NCBI RefSeq assembly: GCF_900113805.1
Contig: NZ_FOQT01000005.1
Coordinates: forward strand, 310,001 to 374,000
Direction: 5' to 3'
DNA: 64,000 nucleotides
Source: Halpernia frigidisoli
Lineage (GTDB): Bacteria; Bacteroidota; Bacteroidia; Flavobacteriales; Weeksellaceae
Numbering within the stretch: position 1 is the stretch's first letter; every line of letters begins with the position of its first letter. The position numbers and the translations under genes are program-made. Below, in pieces: positions 25,181 to 35,004 of this stretch. The notes under the pieces were generated by a model. It was not told where the DNA came from and made no database searches. It worked only from the letters and a program-made list of their open reading frames with translations.

Positions 25181-25767
25181 TTTTTAACCACAAAAGAAAC
25201 AAAACAAACGAAAGAATTTATTGTGAAAAGATTAAATTAAATCTTTAAAGGTAAAATAAGTCCAAATTTAAACCACATAATTATGATGATAACTCAATCT
25301 TATTTAACCGATTTAACTTATAAAATTAATGGCGCTTGCATAGAAGTTCATAAAATTTTAGGTGCAGGACTTTTAGAAAGTGTTTATCATAAATGCTTAG
25401 AACAAGAATTTTTAATTCGAAATATTAATTTTAAATCTGAATTAAAAATTCCAGTAATTTACAAAGGTAAAAGTGTAGAATGTGATTTTATTTGTGATTT
25501 TTTAGTGGAAGATGCTATTGTTTTGGAATTGAAGGCGGTTTCTACTATTAGTGATATTCATCGCGCACAGGTATATAATTATATGAATTTACTCAAAGTT
25601 GCAAAAGGAATGTTAATAAATTTTAATGTCAAAAACATTTATAATGAATGGCAAGAAACTCTTGTAAATTTATATTATAGTAAATTGATATAAAAACGAA
25701 AACTTATTTTCACTTTAAAAGAAATATATTAGACTTAAAACTTTTGTTCCTTTTGTGGTTTAAAAAC
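25181..25767. mobile_element. Inverted-repeat-flanked GxxExxY cassette
   Basis: The segment starts one base after the moxR stop codon and ends six bases before the DUF58 ATG. Its left end TTTTTAACCACAAAAGAAAC continues AAAA (25181-25204). The right end (25742-25766), read on the other strand, is the same sequence apart from one extra A and one A/G change. Weaker inverted similarity continues inward (AAAGGTAAAATAAG against AAAGTGAAAATAAG). The single gene inside is GxxExxY. It has the look of a small inserted unit without its own transposase. Confidence 0.65.
25283..25693 (+). CDS. GxxExxY family protein
   Basis: The 136-residue protein carries the family signature G-xx-E-xx-Y (GLLESVY) after GACIEVHKILGAG. 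The later part has a conserved D-F and ELKAVS, resembling a PDDEXK nuclease-like core (D...E-x-K). The biological role is unknown. The gene lies in the moxR-DUF58 operon on the same strand but inside inverted repeats, so it is likely an insertion unrelated to the cluster's function. Confidence 0.88.
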   Translation: MMITQSYLTDLTYKINGACIEVHKILGAGLLESVYHKCLEQEFLIRNINFKSELKIPVIYKGKSVECDFICDFLVEDAIVLELKAVSTISDIHRAQVYNYMNLLKVAKGMLINFNVKNIYNEWQETLVNLYYSKLI

Positions 25768-25772
25768 TGAAT

Positions 25773-27095
25773 ATGAAAAACCTTTACATCAACAACCGTT
25801 TTTTCTTCGCGCTTTTTGGCGTCGGATTTCTCTATGTTTTGAGTTTTTTCTTTTCGTTTTTATTAGGTTTTGCACATTTATTTTTACTCATAATTTTCAT
25901 TGCTTTTATTGTTGATTATTTGTTTTTATTTACTTTCAAAAAAACAATCTTTGCGGTTAGAATTTTACCGGAAAAATTATCAAATGGCGATGAAAACGAG
26001 GTTAAGTTAGATGTAAAAAATAATTATCCCTTTAAAATTAAGGTAAAAATTATTGATGAAATCCCATTTCAGTTTCAAATCAGGGATTTTCTTATCCGTA
26101 AAGAAATTACATCAAATGGAAACGTTTTGCTAAACTACTTTCTCACGCCGAAAGAGCGTGGCGAATATAATTTTGGAAACTTAAATGTTTACGCGCAAAC
26201 GAAATTAGGTTTTGTTTCGCGACGTTTTAAATTTCAAAATGATGAAATTTTGCCAAGTTATCCCTCATTTATCCATCTTCGGAAATATGAAATTATGGCA
26301 TTGCAAAATGAATTTCTTTTGGGCGGAATGAAAAAAATACGGAAACTCGGTCACACAATGGAATTTGAACAAATTAAAGAATATGTTCCGGGCGATGATA
26401 TTAGAACAATCAATTGGAAAGCAACAGGAAAGCGAAATCAGCTGATGATCAACCAATTTCAGGATGAAAAATCGCAACGAATTTTTATGTTAATTGACAA
26501 AGGAAGAACGATGCAAATGCCTTTCAACGGCCTAAGTTTGCTAGATTATTCCATTAATGCAGCAATGGCTTTGAGTCATATTATTTTAAAAAAATCGGAT
26601 CGCGCGGGAATGGTGACTTTCTCCACAAAAACGGAAAATAAAGTTGCCGCAGAAAACAAAAACGGACAATTGCGCAAAATTTCAGAAGCACTTTACAACA
26701 TTCAAACTAACTTCTACGAAACGGATTTTAGCAGATTATATCAAGATTTAAAATTTAGCATTACACAAAGAAGTTTGCTATTGCTTTTCACCAATTTTGA
26801 AACTTTGGACGCCGTAAATCGCCAAATGAAATATTTGCGCGGCATATCAAAAAACCATGTTTTGGTAGTTATCTTTTTTAAAAATTCGGAATTGCAGCAA
26901 TTAATGCACAACAATCCTGAAAATATGCAGGAAATTTATGATGAAATAATCGCCGAAAAATTTGAGTTTGAAAAGAAATTAATTATTCAGGAATTGAGAA
27001 AATATGGCATTTACAGCATTTACACTGCGCCAGAAAATCTGAATATTGAGGTGATTAATAAATATCTGGAAATAAAAGTTAGAGGGATTTTGTAA
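25773..27095 (+). CDS. DUF58 domain-containing protein
   Basis: The 440-residue protein has two N-terminal transmembrane helices (about 10-50), a beta-rich middle and the DUF58 domain with EYVPGDDIRTINWKATGKRN (about 208-227), followed by a VWA-like region that begins FMLIDKGRTMQM. DUF58/VWA proteins are the usual partners of MoxR ATPases. It is the last gene of the cluster, and a family A repeat follows. Confidence 0.92.
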   Translation: MKNLYINNRFFFALFGVGFLYVLSFFFSFLLGFAHLFLLIIFIAFIVDYLFLFTFKKTIFAVRILPEKLSNGDENEVKLDVKNNYPFKIKVKIIDEIPFQFQIRDFLIRKEITSNGNVLLNYFLTPKERGEYNFGNLNVYAQTKLGFVSRRFKFQNDEILPSYPSFIHLRKYEIMALQNEFLLGGMKKIRKLGHTMEFEQIKEYVPGDDIRTINWKATGKRNQLMINQFQDEKSQRIFMLIDKGRTMQMPFNGLSLLDYSINAAMALSHIILKKSDRAGMVTFSTKTENKVAAENKNGQLRKISEALYNIQTNFYETDFSRLYQDLKFSITQRSLLLLFTNFETLDAVNRQMKYLRGISKNHVLVVIFFKNSELQQLMHNNPENMQEIYDEIIAEKFEFEKKLIIQELRKYGIYSIYTAPENLNIEVINKYLEIKVRGIL

Positions 27096-27144
27096 CTATT
27101 TATTTAAAAATTCTATAAATTTTTATTCAAAAACAAAATTTAAT

Positions 27145-27247
27145 GCAGCCCGACTTGAACGGAAATCCTTTTTGCTTTAAAATTTTCCGATTTAACAAAA
27201 AATTTCAAAGCAAAAAGATTGGGAGTGGAAGGCGGAAATTGCTGCCC
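27145..27247. repeat. Dispersed intergenic repeat, family A, copy 1
   Basis: Ends are GCAGCCCGACTTGAACGGAA on the left and AAGGCGGAAATTGCTGCCC on the right. Inner arms TTTTTGCTTT and AAAGCAAAAA flank a variable loop. It lies between two convergent genes. Copies 2 and 3 are at 35005-35080 and 57285-57387 (the last inverted). Confidence 0.8.
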
Positions 27248-27257
27248 AAAAAAATAA

Positions 27258-29903
27258 CTAATTTCTCACCACTACTTCCTTATTCAAAGTACTCAACAGA
27301 TTTCTAGGTTGTAACATTTTGGTAACGGTAGAAGTCCAGCCAGTCTGATGCGACGCACCTAAACCTTTTCCGGTATCGCCATTAAAATATTCGTGAAACA
27401 AAATATAATCTTTAAAATGAGGATCCTGATTAAATTTTTCTACACCGCCATTAAAAGGGCGATTTCCGCTTTCATCTTTTAAAAATAAATTACAAAGTCG
27501 CTTACTTAATTTTTCGGAAATTTCATTTAAATTAAAGTAATCGCCACTATTTGTCGGGAATTCTACTTCGATCGTATTTCCATAATAATAATGAAAACGT
27601 TGCAAACTTTCTACGATCAAGAAATTGATAGGAAACCAAATCGGCCCACGCCAGTTACTATTTCCGCCGAACATCGAACTATCGCTTTCTGCAGGCGTAT
27701 AATGGACAACGTACTGTTTGTCATGAGCAGAAAATACGAACGGATTTTTCTCGTAAATTTTCGACATCGCCCGAATACCATAATCTCCCAAAAATTCATC
27801 TTCTGAAAGCATTCTGTTTAAAACTTTCGTTAATCGGGTTTTACGTAAAATGCTCATTAAGTGCTTTTTACCTTGTCCTTCAACTTCCCAATGCGATACC
27901 AGTTTGGTGAGTTCCGGTTTATTGCGCAATACCCAATCCATTCTTTCTTTAAATTTTGGTAAACTTTCAATCATTTCATGATCAATTACTTCAACTGCAA
28001 ACATTGGAATTAAACCGACAATGCTGCGAAGTTTTAAGGAAATACTGTCGCCGTTTGAAAGTTGTAAAACATCGTAGAAAAAACCATCTTCTTCATTCCA
28101 AAGTCCTTTTTTTCCGGCGCCAAAATGCTCCATCGCGTCAGCAATATAAAGATAATGTTCAAAAAATTTAATCGCCATATCCTCATAAACATCGTTGTGC
28201 ATGGCAAGTTCCATCGCGATACGCATCATATTTAAAGAATACATCGCCATCCAGCTTGTTCCGTCGGCCTGATCAAGATGTTCGCCATCTTTCATTTCCA
28301 TATTTCTGTCGAACGCACCAATATTATCCAAGCCTAAAAAGCCGCCGCCAAATAAATTATTTCCTTTTATGTCTTTGCGGTTGACCCACCAGGTAAAATT
28401 TAACAATAGTTTCTGAAAAACACTTTCTAAAAATTTTAGATCGCCCTTTCCGTTCAGATTTTCATCAATTTTAAAAACGCGGAAAACAGACCAGGCGTGA
28501 ACTGGTGGATTAACATCGCTCAAATTCCATTCGTAAGCCGGCATTTGACCGTTTGGATGCATATACCATTCTTTAGTTAAAAGAGCGAGCTGATTTTTTG
28601 CGAATTCCGGATCTATCATACTAAACGAAACACAGTGAAAAGCCAAATCCCACGTCGCATACCATGGATATTCCCATTTATCAGGCATTGAGATGATGTC
28701 CTTATTATGCAAATGTTTCCATTCGGTATTTCTGACAAAATTTTTAAAATTCCTTGGCGCTTCTAAATTGGGATCGCCTTTCAGCCATTTCGTGATGTTA
28801 TAATGGTAAAATTGTTTGTTCCAGAGTAAACCTGCAAAAGCCTGTCTTTGCACATTTCGTTCATCCTCATTCGGAATATTCTGTTGAATATTTTCGTAAA
28901 ACTGATCAGCTTCGTTTTTTCTAAATTCAAATATTTTATCAAAATCATAAAAAGCATCTGGCATATCGTGCGGTGAAAGTCTGAAATCAAATGTTTTTGA
29001 TTCTCCGGCAGCAATTTCTGTATCTATCTGAAAACACGCTTTTGTTCCAAATTTTTCAGGATTTACGGTTTCTTTTCCGTCCGTGATAAAATCATTGATG
29101 CCATCTTTAAAATAACCGTCGGTTGGTGGTTTATTATAAATTTTAGAAACATTTGTTTCGTTCTCACAGAAAAGTGCATTTGTTTTAGAATCTCTCGCAT
29201 AGAATTTTTTTATAGAAATACTGTCGTGCGAAATATCTATGACACCGTTTTTTGAATGTTTTAATTCTGCCTTATAATTATTGTAACCCCAAATCCAGTT
29301 ATTTCTGAACCAAACTGTTGGCAAAATGACCAATGGTGCGGACTTTTCACTTCTGTTATGCGCTGTGACACGAATAAAAATATCGTCCGGATCAACCTTA
29401 CAATATTCTATAAAAATGTCAAAATATTCACTATTATCAAAAATTCCAGTATCGATTAATTCGAATTCCGGTTCCAGTTTGCTTCGTCGTTTATTTTCTG
29501 TTAATAATTCTTCATAAGGAAAGCGGTTCATTGGATATTTATAAACCATCTTCATATAACTGTGAGACGGCGTATTATCAAGGTAATAAAATAATTCCTT
29601 TACGTCTTCCCCGTGATTTCCCTCGTGATTTGAAACGCCAAAAAACCGTTCTTTCACTATTTTATCCTGTTTATTCCAAAATGAAAATGCAAAGCAAAGT
29701 AATTGTTTTGTATCACTTAGTCCTGCTATTCCCTCTTCAGCCCAGCGAAAAACTTTACTTTCTGCCTGGTCGTGGCTTGTGTTTTCCCACGCATTTCCAT
29801 CATGACTGTAATCTTCACGCACATTTCCCCACTGCCGGTTACTTACGTAAGGTCCCCATTCTCGCCACGCATTATTTTTTAATCTTTCATTTTCAGTTTC
29901 CAT
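27258..29903 (-). CDS. Glycoside hydrolase, MGH1-like/GH63 family
   Basis: The 881-residue cytoplasmic protein (no signal peptide) resembles the glucosidase/MGH1-like GH63 group, with an (alpha/alpha)6 barrel. Recognisable parts include the N-terminal WGPYVSNRQWG, the catalytic-domain blocks WEYPWYATWDLAFH (Asp of WD as likely general acid region), DGTSWMAMYSLNMM and NWRGPIWFPINFLI, and the end HQTGWTST. Substrates in this group include alpha-glucosides and mannosylglycerate; the sequence does not tell which. It is a single gene, with the 390-base gap to metH upstream. Confidence 0.85.
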   Translation of the reverse strand: METENERLKNNAWREWGPYVSNRQWGNVREDYSHDGNAWENTSHDQAESKVFRWAEEGIAGLSDTKQLLCFAFSFWNKQDKIVKERFFGVSNHEGNHGEDVKELFYYLDNTPSHSYMKMVYKYPMNRFPYEELLTENKRRSKLEPEFELIDTGIFDNSEYFDIFIEYCKVDPDDIFIRVTAHNRSEKSAPLVILPTVWFRNNWIWGYNNYKAELKHSKNGVIDISHDSISIKKFYARDSKTNALFCENETNVSKIYNKPPTDGYFKDGINDFITDGKETVNPEKFGTKACFQIDTEIAAGESKTFDFRLSPHDMPDAFYDFDKIFEFRKNEADQFYENIQQNIPNEDERNVQRQAFAGLLWNKQFYHYNITKWLKGDPNLEAPRNFKNFVRNTEWKHLHNKDIISMPDKWEYPWYATWDLAFHCVSFSMIDPEFAKNQLALLTKEWYMHPNGQMPAYEWNLSDVNPPVHAWSVFRVFKIDENLNGKGDLKFLESVFQKLLLNFTWWVNRKDIKGNNLFGGGFLGLDNIGAFDRNMEMKDGEHLDQADGTSWMAMYSLNMMRIAMELAMHNDVYEDMAIKFFEHYLYIADAMEHFGAGKKGLWNEEDGFFYDVLQLSNGDSISLKLRSIVGLIPMFAVEVIDHEMIESLPKFKERMDWVLRNKPELTKLVSHWEVEGQGKKHLMSILRKTRLTKVLNRMLSEDEFLGDYGIRAMSKIYEKNPFVFSAHDKQYVVHYTPAESDSSMFGGNSNWRGPIWFPINFLIVESLQRFHYYYGNTIEVEFPTNSGDYFNLNEISEKLSKRLCNLFLKDESGNRPFNGGVEKFNQDPHFKDYILFHEYFNGDTGKGLGASHQTGWTSTVTKMLQPRNLLSTLNKEVVVRN

Positions 29904-30089
29904 ATATATTTCCTCTAGATTAATTCATTTTTATGAACTGCAAAATTAATACTTTTTAAAATAATAAAAATTTAAAAAAGTGCCTCAGACCCTTATTAAT
30001 GTACCATTTTGAGTTAATAATGCTTTGAATTTCTCATTTAATTTTATCAAGAAAAATAAATTCCACTTTCTAATCCCGGAAAAACACAG

Positions 30090-30097
30090 TATATTTG
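30090..30097 (+). promoter_or_regulatory. -7 box TATATTTG ahead of the SAM riboswitch
   Basis: A TAnnTTTG match placed about 24 bases before the riboswitch leader helix. It would start transcription near 30104, so the whole regulatory leader is included. The 390-base gap 29904-30294 holds this box and the riboswitch. Confidence 0.5.
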
Positions 30098-30128
30098 TGA
30101 CAGATTTGTTCTTTTAAATATTGAAAAT

Positions 30129-30230
30129 GTTATCCAGAAAGGCGGAGGGATTAGACCCTATGAAACCTTGGCAACCTATCTTCCGGGAAAAGGTGCTACA
30201 TTCTATCTGCAGTTTCGCAGTACAGATAAC
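30129..30230 (+). promoter_or_regulatory. SAM-I (S-box) riboswitch aptamer
   Basis: The stretch matches the S-box core: GGCGGAGGGATTAGACCCTA, then TGAAACC, TTGGCAACC and AAGGTGCTA. P1 is GTTATC (30129-30134) with GATAAC (30225-30230), and a P4 hairpin CTGC/GCAG follows the core. It senses S-adenosylmethionine. Placement directly upstream of metH fits feedback control of methionine synthesis. Confidence 0.95.
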
Positions 30231-30254
30231 AAAATATAATTCTTTACCACTTTA

Positions 30255-30297
30255 GGTAGCATTTTCAAATTTTATTTAATAATTAAAATTGAAAATG
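30255..30297 (+). promoter_or_regulatory. Riboswitch expression platform sequestering the metH start codon
   Basis: CATTTTCAA (30260-30268) pairs with TTGAAAATG (30289-30297), which contains the metH ATG, and five more pairs extend the stem after one bulge (30270-30274 with 30284-30288). The same strand can pair instead with 30121-30134 over 14 pairs (two G-U), which would destroy P1. The two states are mutually exclusive, so control is predicted to be translational. No T run follows the hairpin. Confidence 0.75.
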
Positions 30298-31305
30298 AAT
30301 TCACAAAATATACTTCGCAACCAACTCGAAAAACGCATCTTAATATTAGACGGCGCGATGGGGACTATGCTTCAGCGTTATAATTTTACCGAAGCAGATT
30401 ACCGCGGTGAACGTTTTAAAGACTGGAAATATTCCGTAAAAGGAAACAATGATTTATTGTCTTTAACGCAAGCTGAAGCGATTGCAGAAGTACACCGAAA
30501 ATATTTAGCCGCCGGCGCAGATATCATTGAAACCAATACTTTTTCCGGAACAACTATCGCGATGGCAGATTACCACATGGAAGATCTGGTTTATGAACTC
30601 AATTTTGAATCTGCTAAAATTGCTAAAAAAGTTTGTCAGGAATTTACCACAAAAAACCCCGATAAACCCCGATTTGTAGCAGGATCAATTGGGCCAACTA
30701 ATAGAACTGCAAGTCTTTCGCCAGATGTTAATGATCCCGGTTTTCGCGCCATAACTTTTGAAGAATTAAGAATCGCATACAAACAGCAAGCGGAAGCACT
30801 TTTAGACGGCGGTTCTGATCTGCTTTTGGTAGAAACAATTTTTGACACTTTAAATGCAAAAGCCGCACTTTTCGCAATCGATGAAATTCAGGAAGAGCGA
30901 CATATTGAGATTCCAATTATGGTTTCCGGAACAATTACAGACGCTTCTGGAAGAACTTTAAGCGGACAAACTGCCGAAGCATTTTTAATTTCAATTTCCC
31001 ATTTAAATTTATTGAGTGTTGGTTTAAACTGTGCTTTAGGTGCAAAACAATTGACGCCTTATTTGGAAAGTTTGTCCAATAATTCTGAATTTTTCATTTC
31101 CGCTTATCCAAATGCAGGTTTGCCAAATGCTTTCGGGCAATATGATGAAAGTCCGGAATTTATGGCAGAACAGATCCGTGAGTTTGTTGACAAAGGTTTA
31201 ATAAACATCATCGGCGGTTGCTGCGGAACAACGCCCGAACATATAAAAGCGATTGCGGATTTGGTCAAAGATTATCAGCCAAGGAAAGTAGTTTTTAGTG
31301 TTTAG
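30295..31305 (+). CDS. metH: Methionine synthase, N-terminal half (homocysteine S-methyltransferase domain)
   Basis: The 336-residue protein corresponds to the first domain of cobalamin-dependent methionine synthase, which activates homocysteine on zinc. It has the family start [13 protein letters not shown] and the zinc ligands C246 (GLNC) and C309-C310 (GGCCGTTP). MetH is split into two proteins in many Flavobacteriia, so this is a normal half, not a truncation. The start is the ATG at 30295, the one sequestered by the riboswitch hairpin. The last five codons and the stop are made of repeat DNA belonging to the cassette downstream. Confidence 0.95.
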   Translation: MNSQNILRNQLEKRILILDGAMGTMLQRYNFTEADYRGERFKDWKYSVKGNNDLLSLTQAEAIAEVHRKYLAAGADIIETNTFSGTTIAMADYHMEDLVYELNFESAKIAKKVCQEFTTKNPDKPRFVAGSIGPTNRTASLSPDVNDPGFRAITFEELRIAYKQQAEALLDGGSDLLLVETIFDTLNAKAALFAIDEIQEERHIEIPIMVSGTITDASGRTLSGQTAEAFLISISHLNLLSVGLNCALGAKQLTPYLESLSNNSEFFISAYPNAGLPNAFGQYDESPEFMAEQIREFVDKGLINIIGGCCGTTPEHIKAIADLVKDYQPRKVVFSV

Positions 31306-31761
31306 TTTTTGGTATTTAGATTATATAAATATTTTATGAGTTTTCAGGATTTTACAAAATTAGATGTGTGGATTTTTGCGAGAAAAGTCACAAATTCTAT
31401 TTATACTTTGACGAAAAAATTTCCATCGTCTGAACAATTTGGATTAACCAATCAAATGCGAAGGTGCGCAGTTTCGGTTCCGTCAAATATTGCTGAGGGT
31501 TGCGGAAGACATACCACGAAAGGAAAACTGGTATTTTTTTATATTTCTCGTGGTTCTCTTTTCGAATTGGAGACTCAACTTTATATTTCATTAGATCAAA
31601 ATTTTATTGATGAAATTGTTTTTAGTGAAGCTTTGGAAGAAATTCAAGCTTCAAAAAAATTATTGAACGGTTTTATTAATTACTTTAAAAAATTAGAAGA
31701 TGGAAAATAGATATATACAAAACACTAAAAACCAAATACTAAAAACTAAATACTTAAAACT
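31290..31761. mobile_element. Four-helix-bundle gene cassette flanked by inverted 14-bp repeats
   Basis: On the left, two copies of AGTTTTTRGTRTTT (31290-31317). On the right, three copies of its complement pattern AAAYACTAAAAACY, the third imperfect (31720-31761). Between them lies one S23-like gene. The unit separates the two metH genes. The left array supplies the stop codon of the first metH gene and the right array is translated as part of the second. Confidence 0.6.
31336..31710 (+). CDS. Four-helix-bundle protein (S23 / IVS-encoded family)
   Basis: The 124-residue protein matches the 23S rRNA intervening-sequence protein family: [23 protein letters not shown], then [19 protein letters not shown], and an amphipathic C-terminal half. 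Members form pentameric four-helix bundles; relatives include the Avd accessory protein of diversity-generating retroelements, but no reverse transcriptase is here. Start at the ATG at 31336, since upstream codons are repeat sequence. The last codons overlap the start of the second metH gene by 11 bases. Confidence 0.9.
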   Translation: MSFQDFTKLDVWIFARKVTNSIYTLTKKFPSSEQFGLTNQMRRCAVSVPSNIAEGCGRHTTKGKLVFFYISRGSLFELETQLYISLDQNFIDEIVFSEALEEIQASKKLLNGFINYFKKLEDGK

Positions 31762-34405
31762 CTCAGGTCTTGAACCTTTAATTATTACGCCAGAATCTAA
31801 CTTTATTAATGTTGGAGAAAGAACAAATGTAGCAGGTTCAAAGAAATTTTTAAGATTAATAAAAGAAGAAAAATTCTCGGAAGCCTTAAATGTGGCTCTG
31901 GATCAGGTTGAAAATGGCGCGCAAATTCTTGATGTTAATTTTGACGATGGTCTGCTCGAAGGCAAATACTGCATGGTTAAATTTCTAAACTTAATTGCTT
32001 CCGAGCCGGATATTTCCAGAATTCCGATTATGATCGATTCTTCAAAATGGGAAATTTTAGAAGCGGGATTGCAAGTTGTGCAAGGAAAATGTGTGGTGAA
32101 TTCGATTAGTTTAAAAGGAGGCGAAGAAGAATTTATTGACCACGCCAAAAAAATAAAAAGATACGGCGCCGCAGTTATTGTGATGGCTTTTGACGAAACC
32201 GGACAAGCCGATAATTACGAAAGACGTTTAGAAATCACCAAAAGAAGTTATGATATTTTGGTTAATGAAGTTCATTTTCCACCTGAAGACATCATTTTTG
32301 ACCTCAATATTTTTCCGGTCGCAACAGGCATGGACGAACACCGAAAAAACGCCTTAGATTTTATCCGTGCTACAAAATGGGTTCGTGAAAATTTACCTTA
32401 CGTTTCTGTAAGCGGCGGCGTTTCAAACGTGTCTTTTTCTTTTCGTGGGAATGATAATGTTCGGGAAGCGATGCATTCCGTTTTCCTTTATCACGCGATA
32501 AAAGCGGGAATGAATATGGGAATTGTAAACCCAAGTTTGCTCACGGTTTACGATGATATTCCAAAAGAATTGCTGGATTTAGTGGAAGATGTGATGCTCG
32601 ACAGAAACGACGACGCCACAGAACGACTTTTAGATTATTCTGAACGCGTAAAATCGGTAAAAAAAGATGTTGTAGAAGAATTAGAATGGCGAAATAATCC
32701 TTTGCAAGATAGAATTACACATGCTTTGGTGAAAGGAACCGACCGTTTTATTATCGAAGATGTGGAAGAAGCAAGATTGCAATCTGCCCGTCCTTTGGAT
32801 GTGATTGAAATCAATTTAATGACAGGAATGGGAATTGTGGGTGATTTATTTGGTGACGGAAAAATGTTTTTGCCACAGGTTGTAAAATCGGCGCGTGTGA
32901 TGAAAAAAGCCGTTGCTTATTTGCAACCTTTTATTGAAGCCCTTAAAGACGAAAAAGCCAAACCGAATGGTAAAATTTTAATGGCAACCGTAAAAGGCGA
33001 TGTTCACGATATTGGAAAAAATATTGTGAGCGTGGTTTTGGGTTGCAATAATTATGAAATCATCGATTTAGGAGTTATGGTTCCAGCGGAAAAAATTATT
33101 GCCGCCGCTATTGAACACCAGGTTGATGTCATTGGATTAAGCGGATTGATTACACCAAGTTTAGATGAAATGGTTCACGTTGCGGATGAACTTCAAAGAC
33201 AAAATTTAAAATTCCCATTGTTAATTGGAGGTGCGACAACTTCAAAAGCGCATACTTCCGTTAAAATTTTTCCAAAATATGACCAAACTGTCGTTCATGT
33301 GAATGATGCTTCCCGCGCAGTTGGCGTTGTGAGTGCACTTTTGAGTGGTGATAACGAAAAATACATTTCTGATTTAAAGTTAGATTATGAAGATTTTCGT
33401 GAAAAGTTTTTAAATCGTCAAATTCAGAAAGAATATGTAAAAATTGAAGAAGCGCGGGAACAAAAATTTGAAATTGATTGGCGTCACGAAACTATTCCAA
33501 AACCCAATTTTTTAGGCATAAAAATTATTGAAAATCAGGATTTAGCAGAACTTTTGCCTTTTATTGATTGGACACCATTTTTTCAGGCGTGGGAATTACA
33601 CGGAAAATATCCTCAGATTTTAACTGATGAAGTGGTTGGCGAACAAGCAACCATTCTGTTCGCAGAAGCACAGGTTTTACTAAAGAAAATAATCGACGAA
33701 AAATTATTTACAGCAAAAGGAATTTTCGGGATTTTCCCTACCAATTCTAATAATGAAGATGATATTTTAGTTTTTGACGATAATGGAAATGAACTTGCAA
33801 AATTTCATACTTTAAGACAACAATTAAAAAAATCGGCTGGTAAAAAATACAATGCATTAAGTGATTTTATCGCACCGCGAGAATCTGGAAAGCAGGATTA
33901 TATCGGTGCATTTTGTGTGAGTACAGGTTTTGGAACAGAAGAATTGGCAAAAAAATATTATGCTGATGGCGATGATTATAACGCCATTATTGTAAAAGCA
34001 ATTGCAGATCGTTTGGCAGAAGCCTTTGCAGAATTTTTACATTATAAAGTTCGGACAGAATATTGGGGTTATGCGGAAAATGAAAATCTACCAAATGAAG
34101 ATTTAATTTCCGAAAAATATTCTGGAATTCGTCCTGCGCCAGGTTATCCTGCATGTCCGGATCATTTGGAAAAACCCACAATTTGGGAACTTTTAAAAGT
34201 AAAAGAAAATATTGGCGTAGAATTAACCGAAAGTATGGCAATGTTCCCAACTGCGGCAGTTTCCGGGTACTATTTTGCAAATCCGCAGGCGAAATATTTT
34301 GGTGTTGGGAAAATAAAAGAAGACCAACTGGAAGATTATGTGAAACGTAAAAAAGTTGATTATGATTATGCAAAACGTTGGTTAAGTCCCAATTTAGCGG
34401 ATTAA
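31700..34405 (+). CDS. metH: Methionine synthase, C-terminal part (folate-, B12- and SAM-binding domains)
   Basis: The 901-residue protein holds the remaining modules of MetH: pterin-binding domain (about 25-290, [15 protein letters not shown]), B12 cap domain (about 300-410), B12-binding domain with axial-ligand motif D434-x-H436-xx-G439 and the activation domain (about 580-895, [12 protein letters not shown]). It completes the methyl transfer from methyltetrahydrofolate to homocysteine. The first 17 residues are encoded by the repeat array of the preceding cassette; the family-like sequence begins at [11 protein letters not shown]. Start codon ATG at 31700 lies within the end of the four-helix gene. 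Confidence 0.95.
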   Translation: MENRYIQNTKNQILKTKYLKLSGLEPLIITPESNFINVGERTNVAGSKKFLRLIKEEKFSEALNVALDQVENGAQILDVNFDDGLLEGKYCMVKFLNLIASEPDISRIPIMIDSSKWEILEAGLQVVQGKCVVNSISLKGGEEEFIDHAKKIKRYGAAVIVMAFDETGQADNYERRLEITKRSYDILVNEVHFPPEDIIFDLNIFPVATGMDEHRKNALDFIRATKWVRENLPYVSVSGGVSNVSFSFRGNDNVREAMHSVFLYHAIKAGMNMGIVNPSLLTVYDDIPKELLDLVEDVMLDRNDDATERLLDYSERVKSVKKDVVEELEWRNNPLQDRITHALVKGTDRFIIEDVEEARLQSARPLDVIEINLMTGMGIVGDLFGDGKMFLPQVVKSARVMKKAVAYLQPFIEALKDEKAKPNGKILMATVKGDVHDIGKNIVSVVLGCNNYEIIDLGVMVPAEKIIAAAIEHQVDVIGLSGLITPSLDEMVHVADELQRQNLKFPLLIGGATTSKAHTSVKIFPKYDQTVVHVNDASRAVGVVSALLSGDNEKYISDLKLDYEDFREKFLNRQIQKEYVKIEEAREQKFEIDWRHETIPKPNFLGIKIIENQDLAELLPFIDWTPFFQAWELHGKYPQILTDEVVGEQATILFAEAQVLLKKIIDEKLFTAKGIFGIFPTNSNNEDDILVFDDNGNELAKFHTLRQQLKKSAGKKYNALSDFIAPRESGKQDYIGAFCVSTGFGTEELAKKYYADGDDYNAIIVKAIADRLAEAFAEFLHYKVRTEYWGYAENENLPNEDLISEKYSGIRPAPGYPACPDHLEKPTIWELLKVKENIGVELTESMAMFPTAAVSGYYFANPQAKYFGVGKIKEDQLEDYVKRKKVDYDYAKRWLSPNLAD

Positions 34406-34417
34406 TTTTGAGATATA

Positions 34418-34915
34418 ATGAAAAAACATATTTTATTTTTTTTAATATTTTTTAGCATTTTTTCAAATGCTCAGCAAGATTATGTCGATAGAGTGTTTGG
34501 ATTAAAAAATACTTTAGAGAAAAATGAATTGAGAATTTATGTATCAAATTCAATTATTCTATCCAGTGCTAAAGTTTTTGTTTTAAAACAACTAGAAAAG
34601 GGAAAATGGAAAGCGAAACTTTATACAGAATCAGGAAAAGATAAAATCTATTCGAAGAATTTTAAAATTAAGAATGCAGAATTATTTTGGAATAAATTGC
34701 AGGAAAATAAACCTAAAACTGACACCACTTCAACAGCAACTTTGTATTTGGATCCAGATGGTTTTGATGTTTATTGGAATACTTTAGGTGAACTTAAAAA
34801 ATATTCTTTTGAAGAACCAAAAGATCCTAGGAATAAAAATGATTCAAAAATGAAAACAGTTTATCATTTTTTTGAGATCATTGAAAATAAATATGGATTT
34901 AAGTTTAAAAATTAA
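34418..34915 (+). CDS. Small secreted protein of unknown function
   Basis: The 165-residue protein has a signal peptide (KKHILFFLIFFSIFSNAQQ) and a lysine-rich remainder without a recognised domain. It is 12 bases after the second metH gene and may be read from the same transcript. It has no evident link to methionine metabolism. Confidence 0.6.
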   Translation: MKKHILFFLIFFSIFSNAQQDYVDRVFGLKNTLEKNELRIYVSNSIILSSAKVFVLKQLEKGKWKAKLYTESGKDKIYSKNFKIKNAELFWNKLQENKPKTDTTSTATLYLDPDGFDVYWNTLGELKKYSFEEPKDPRNKNDSKMKTVYHFFEIIENKYGFKFKN

Positions 34916-35004
34916 AAGTTGAAAATTATTTCGTTTTTGTTTAAAAATGACAAACGAGATCACCCAATTAAAAACGAGAAATCTTTAAAAACAAACAAAT
35001 TATC

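Noticed and set aside
31309-31335. TTG start upstream of the four-helix-bundle gene
   Set aside because: The added nine residues are encoded by the flanking repeat; the family sequence starts at the ATG at 31336.
30295-34405. metH broken by a frameshift or insertion into a single gene
   Set aside because: Two-protein MetH is normal in many Flavobacteriia, and both parts have complete domains. Only the junction between them is disturbed.
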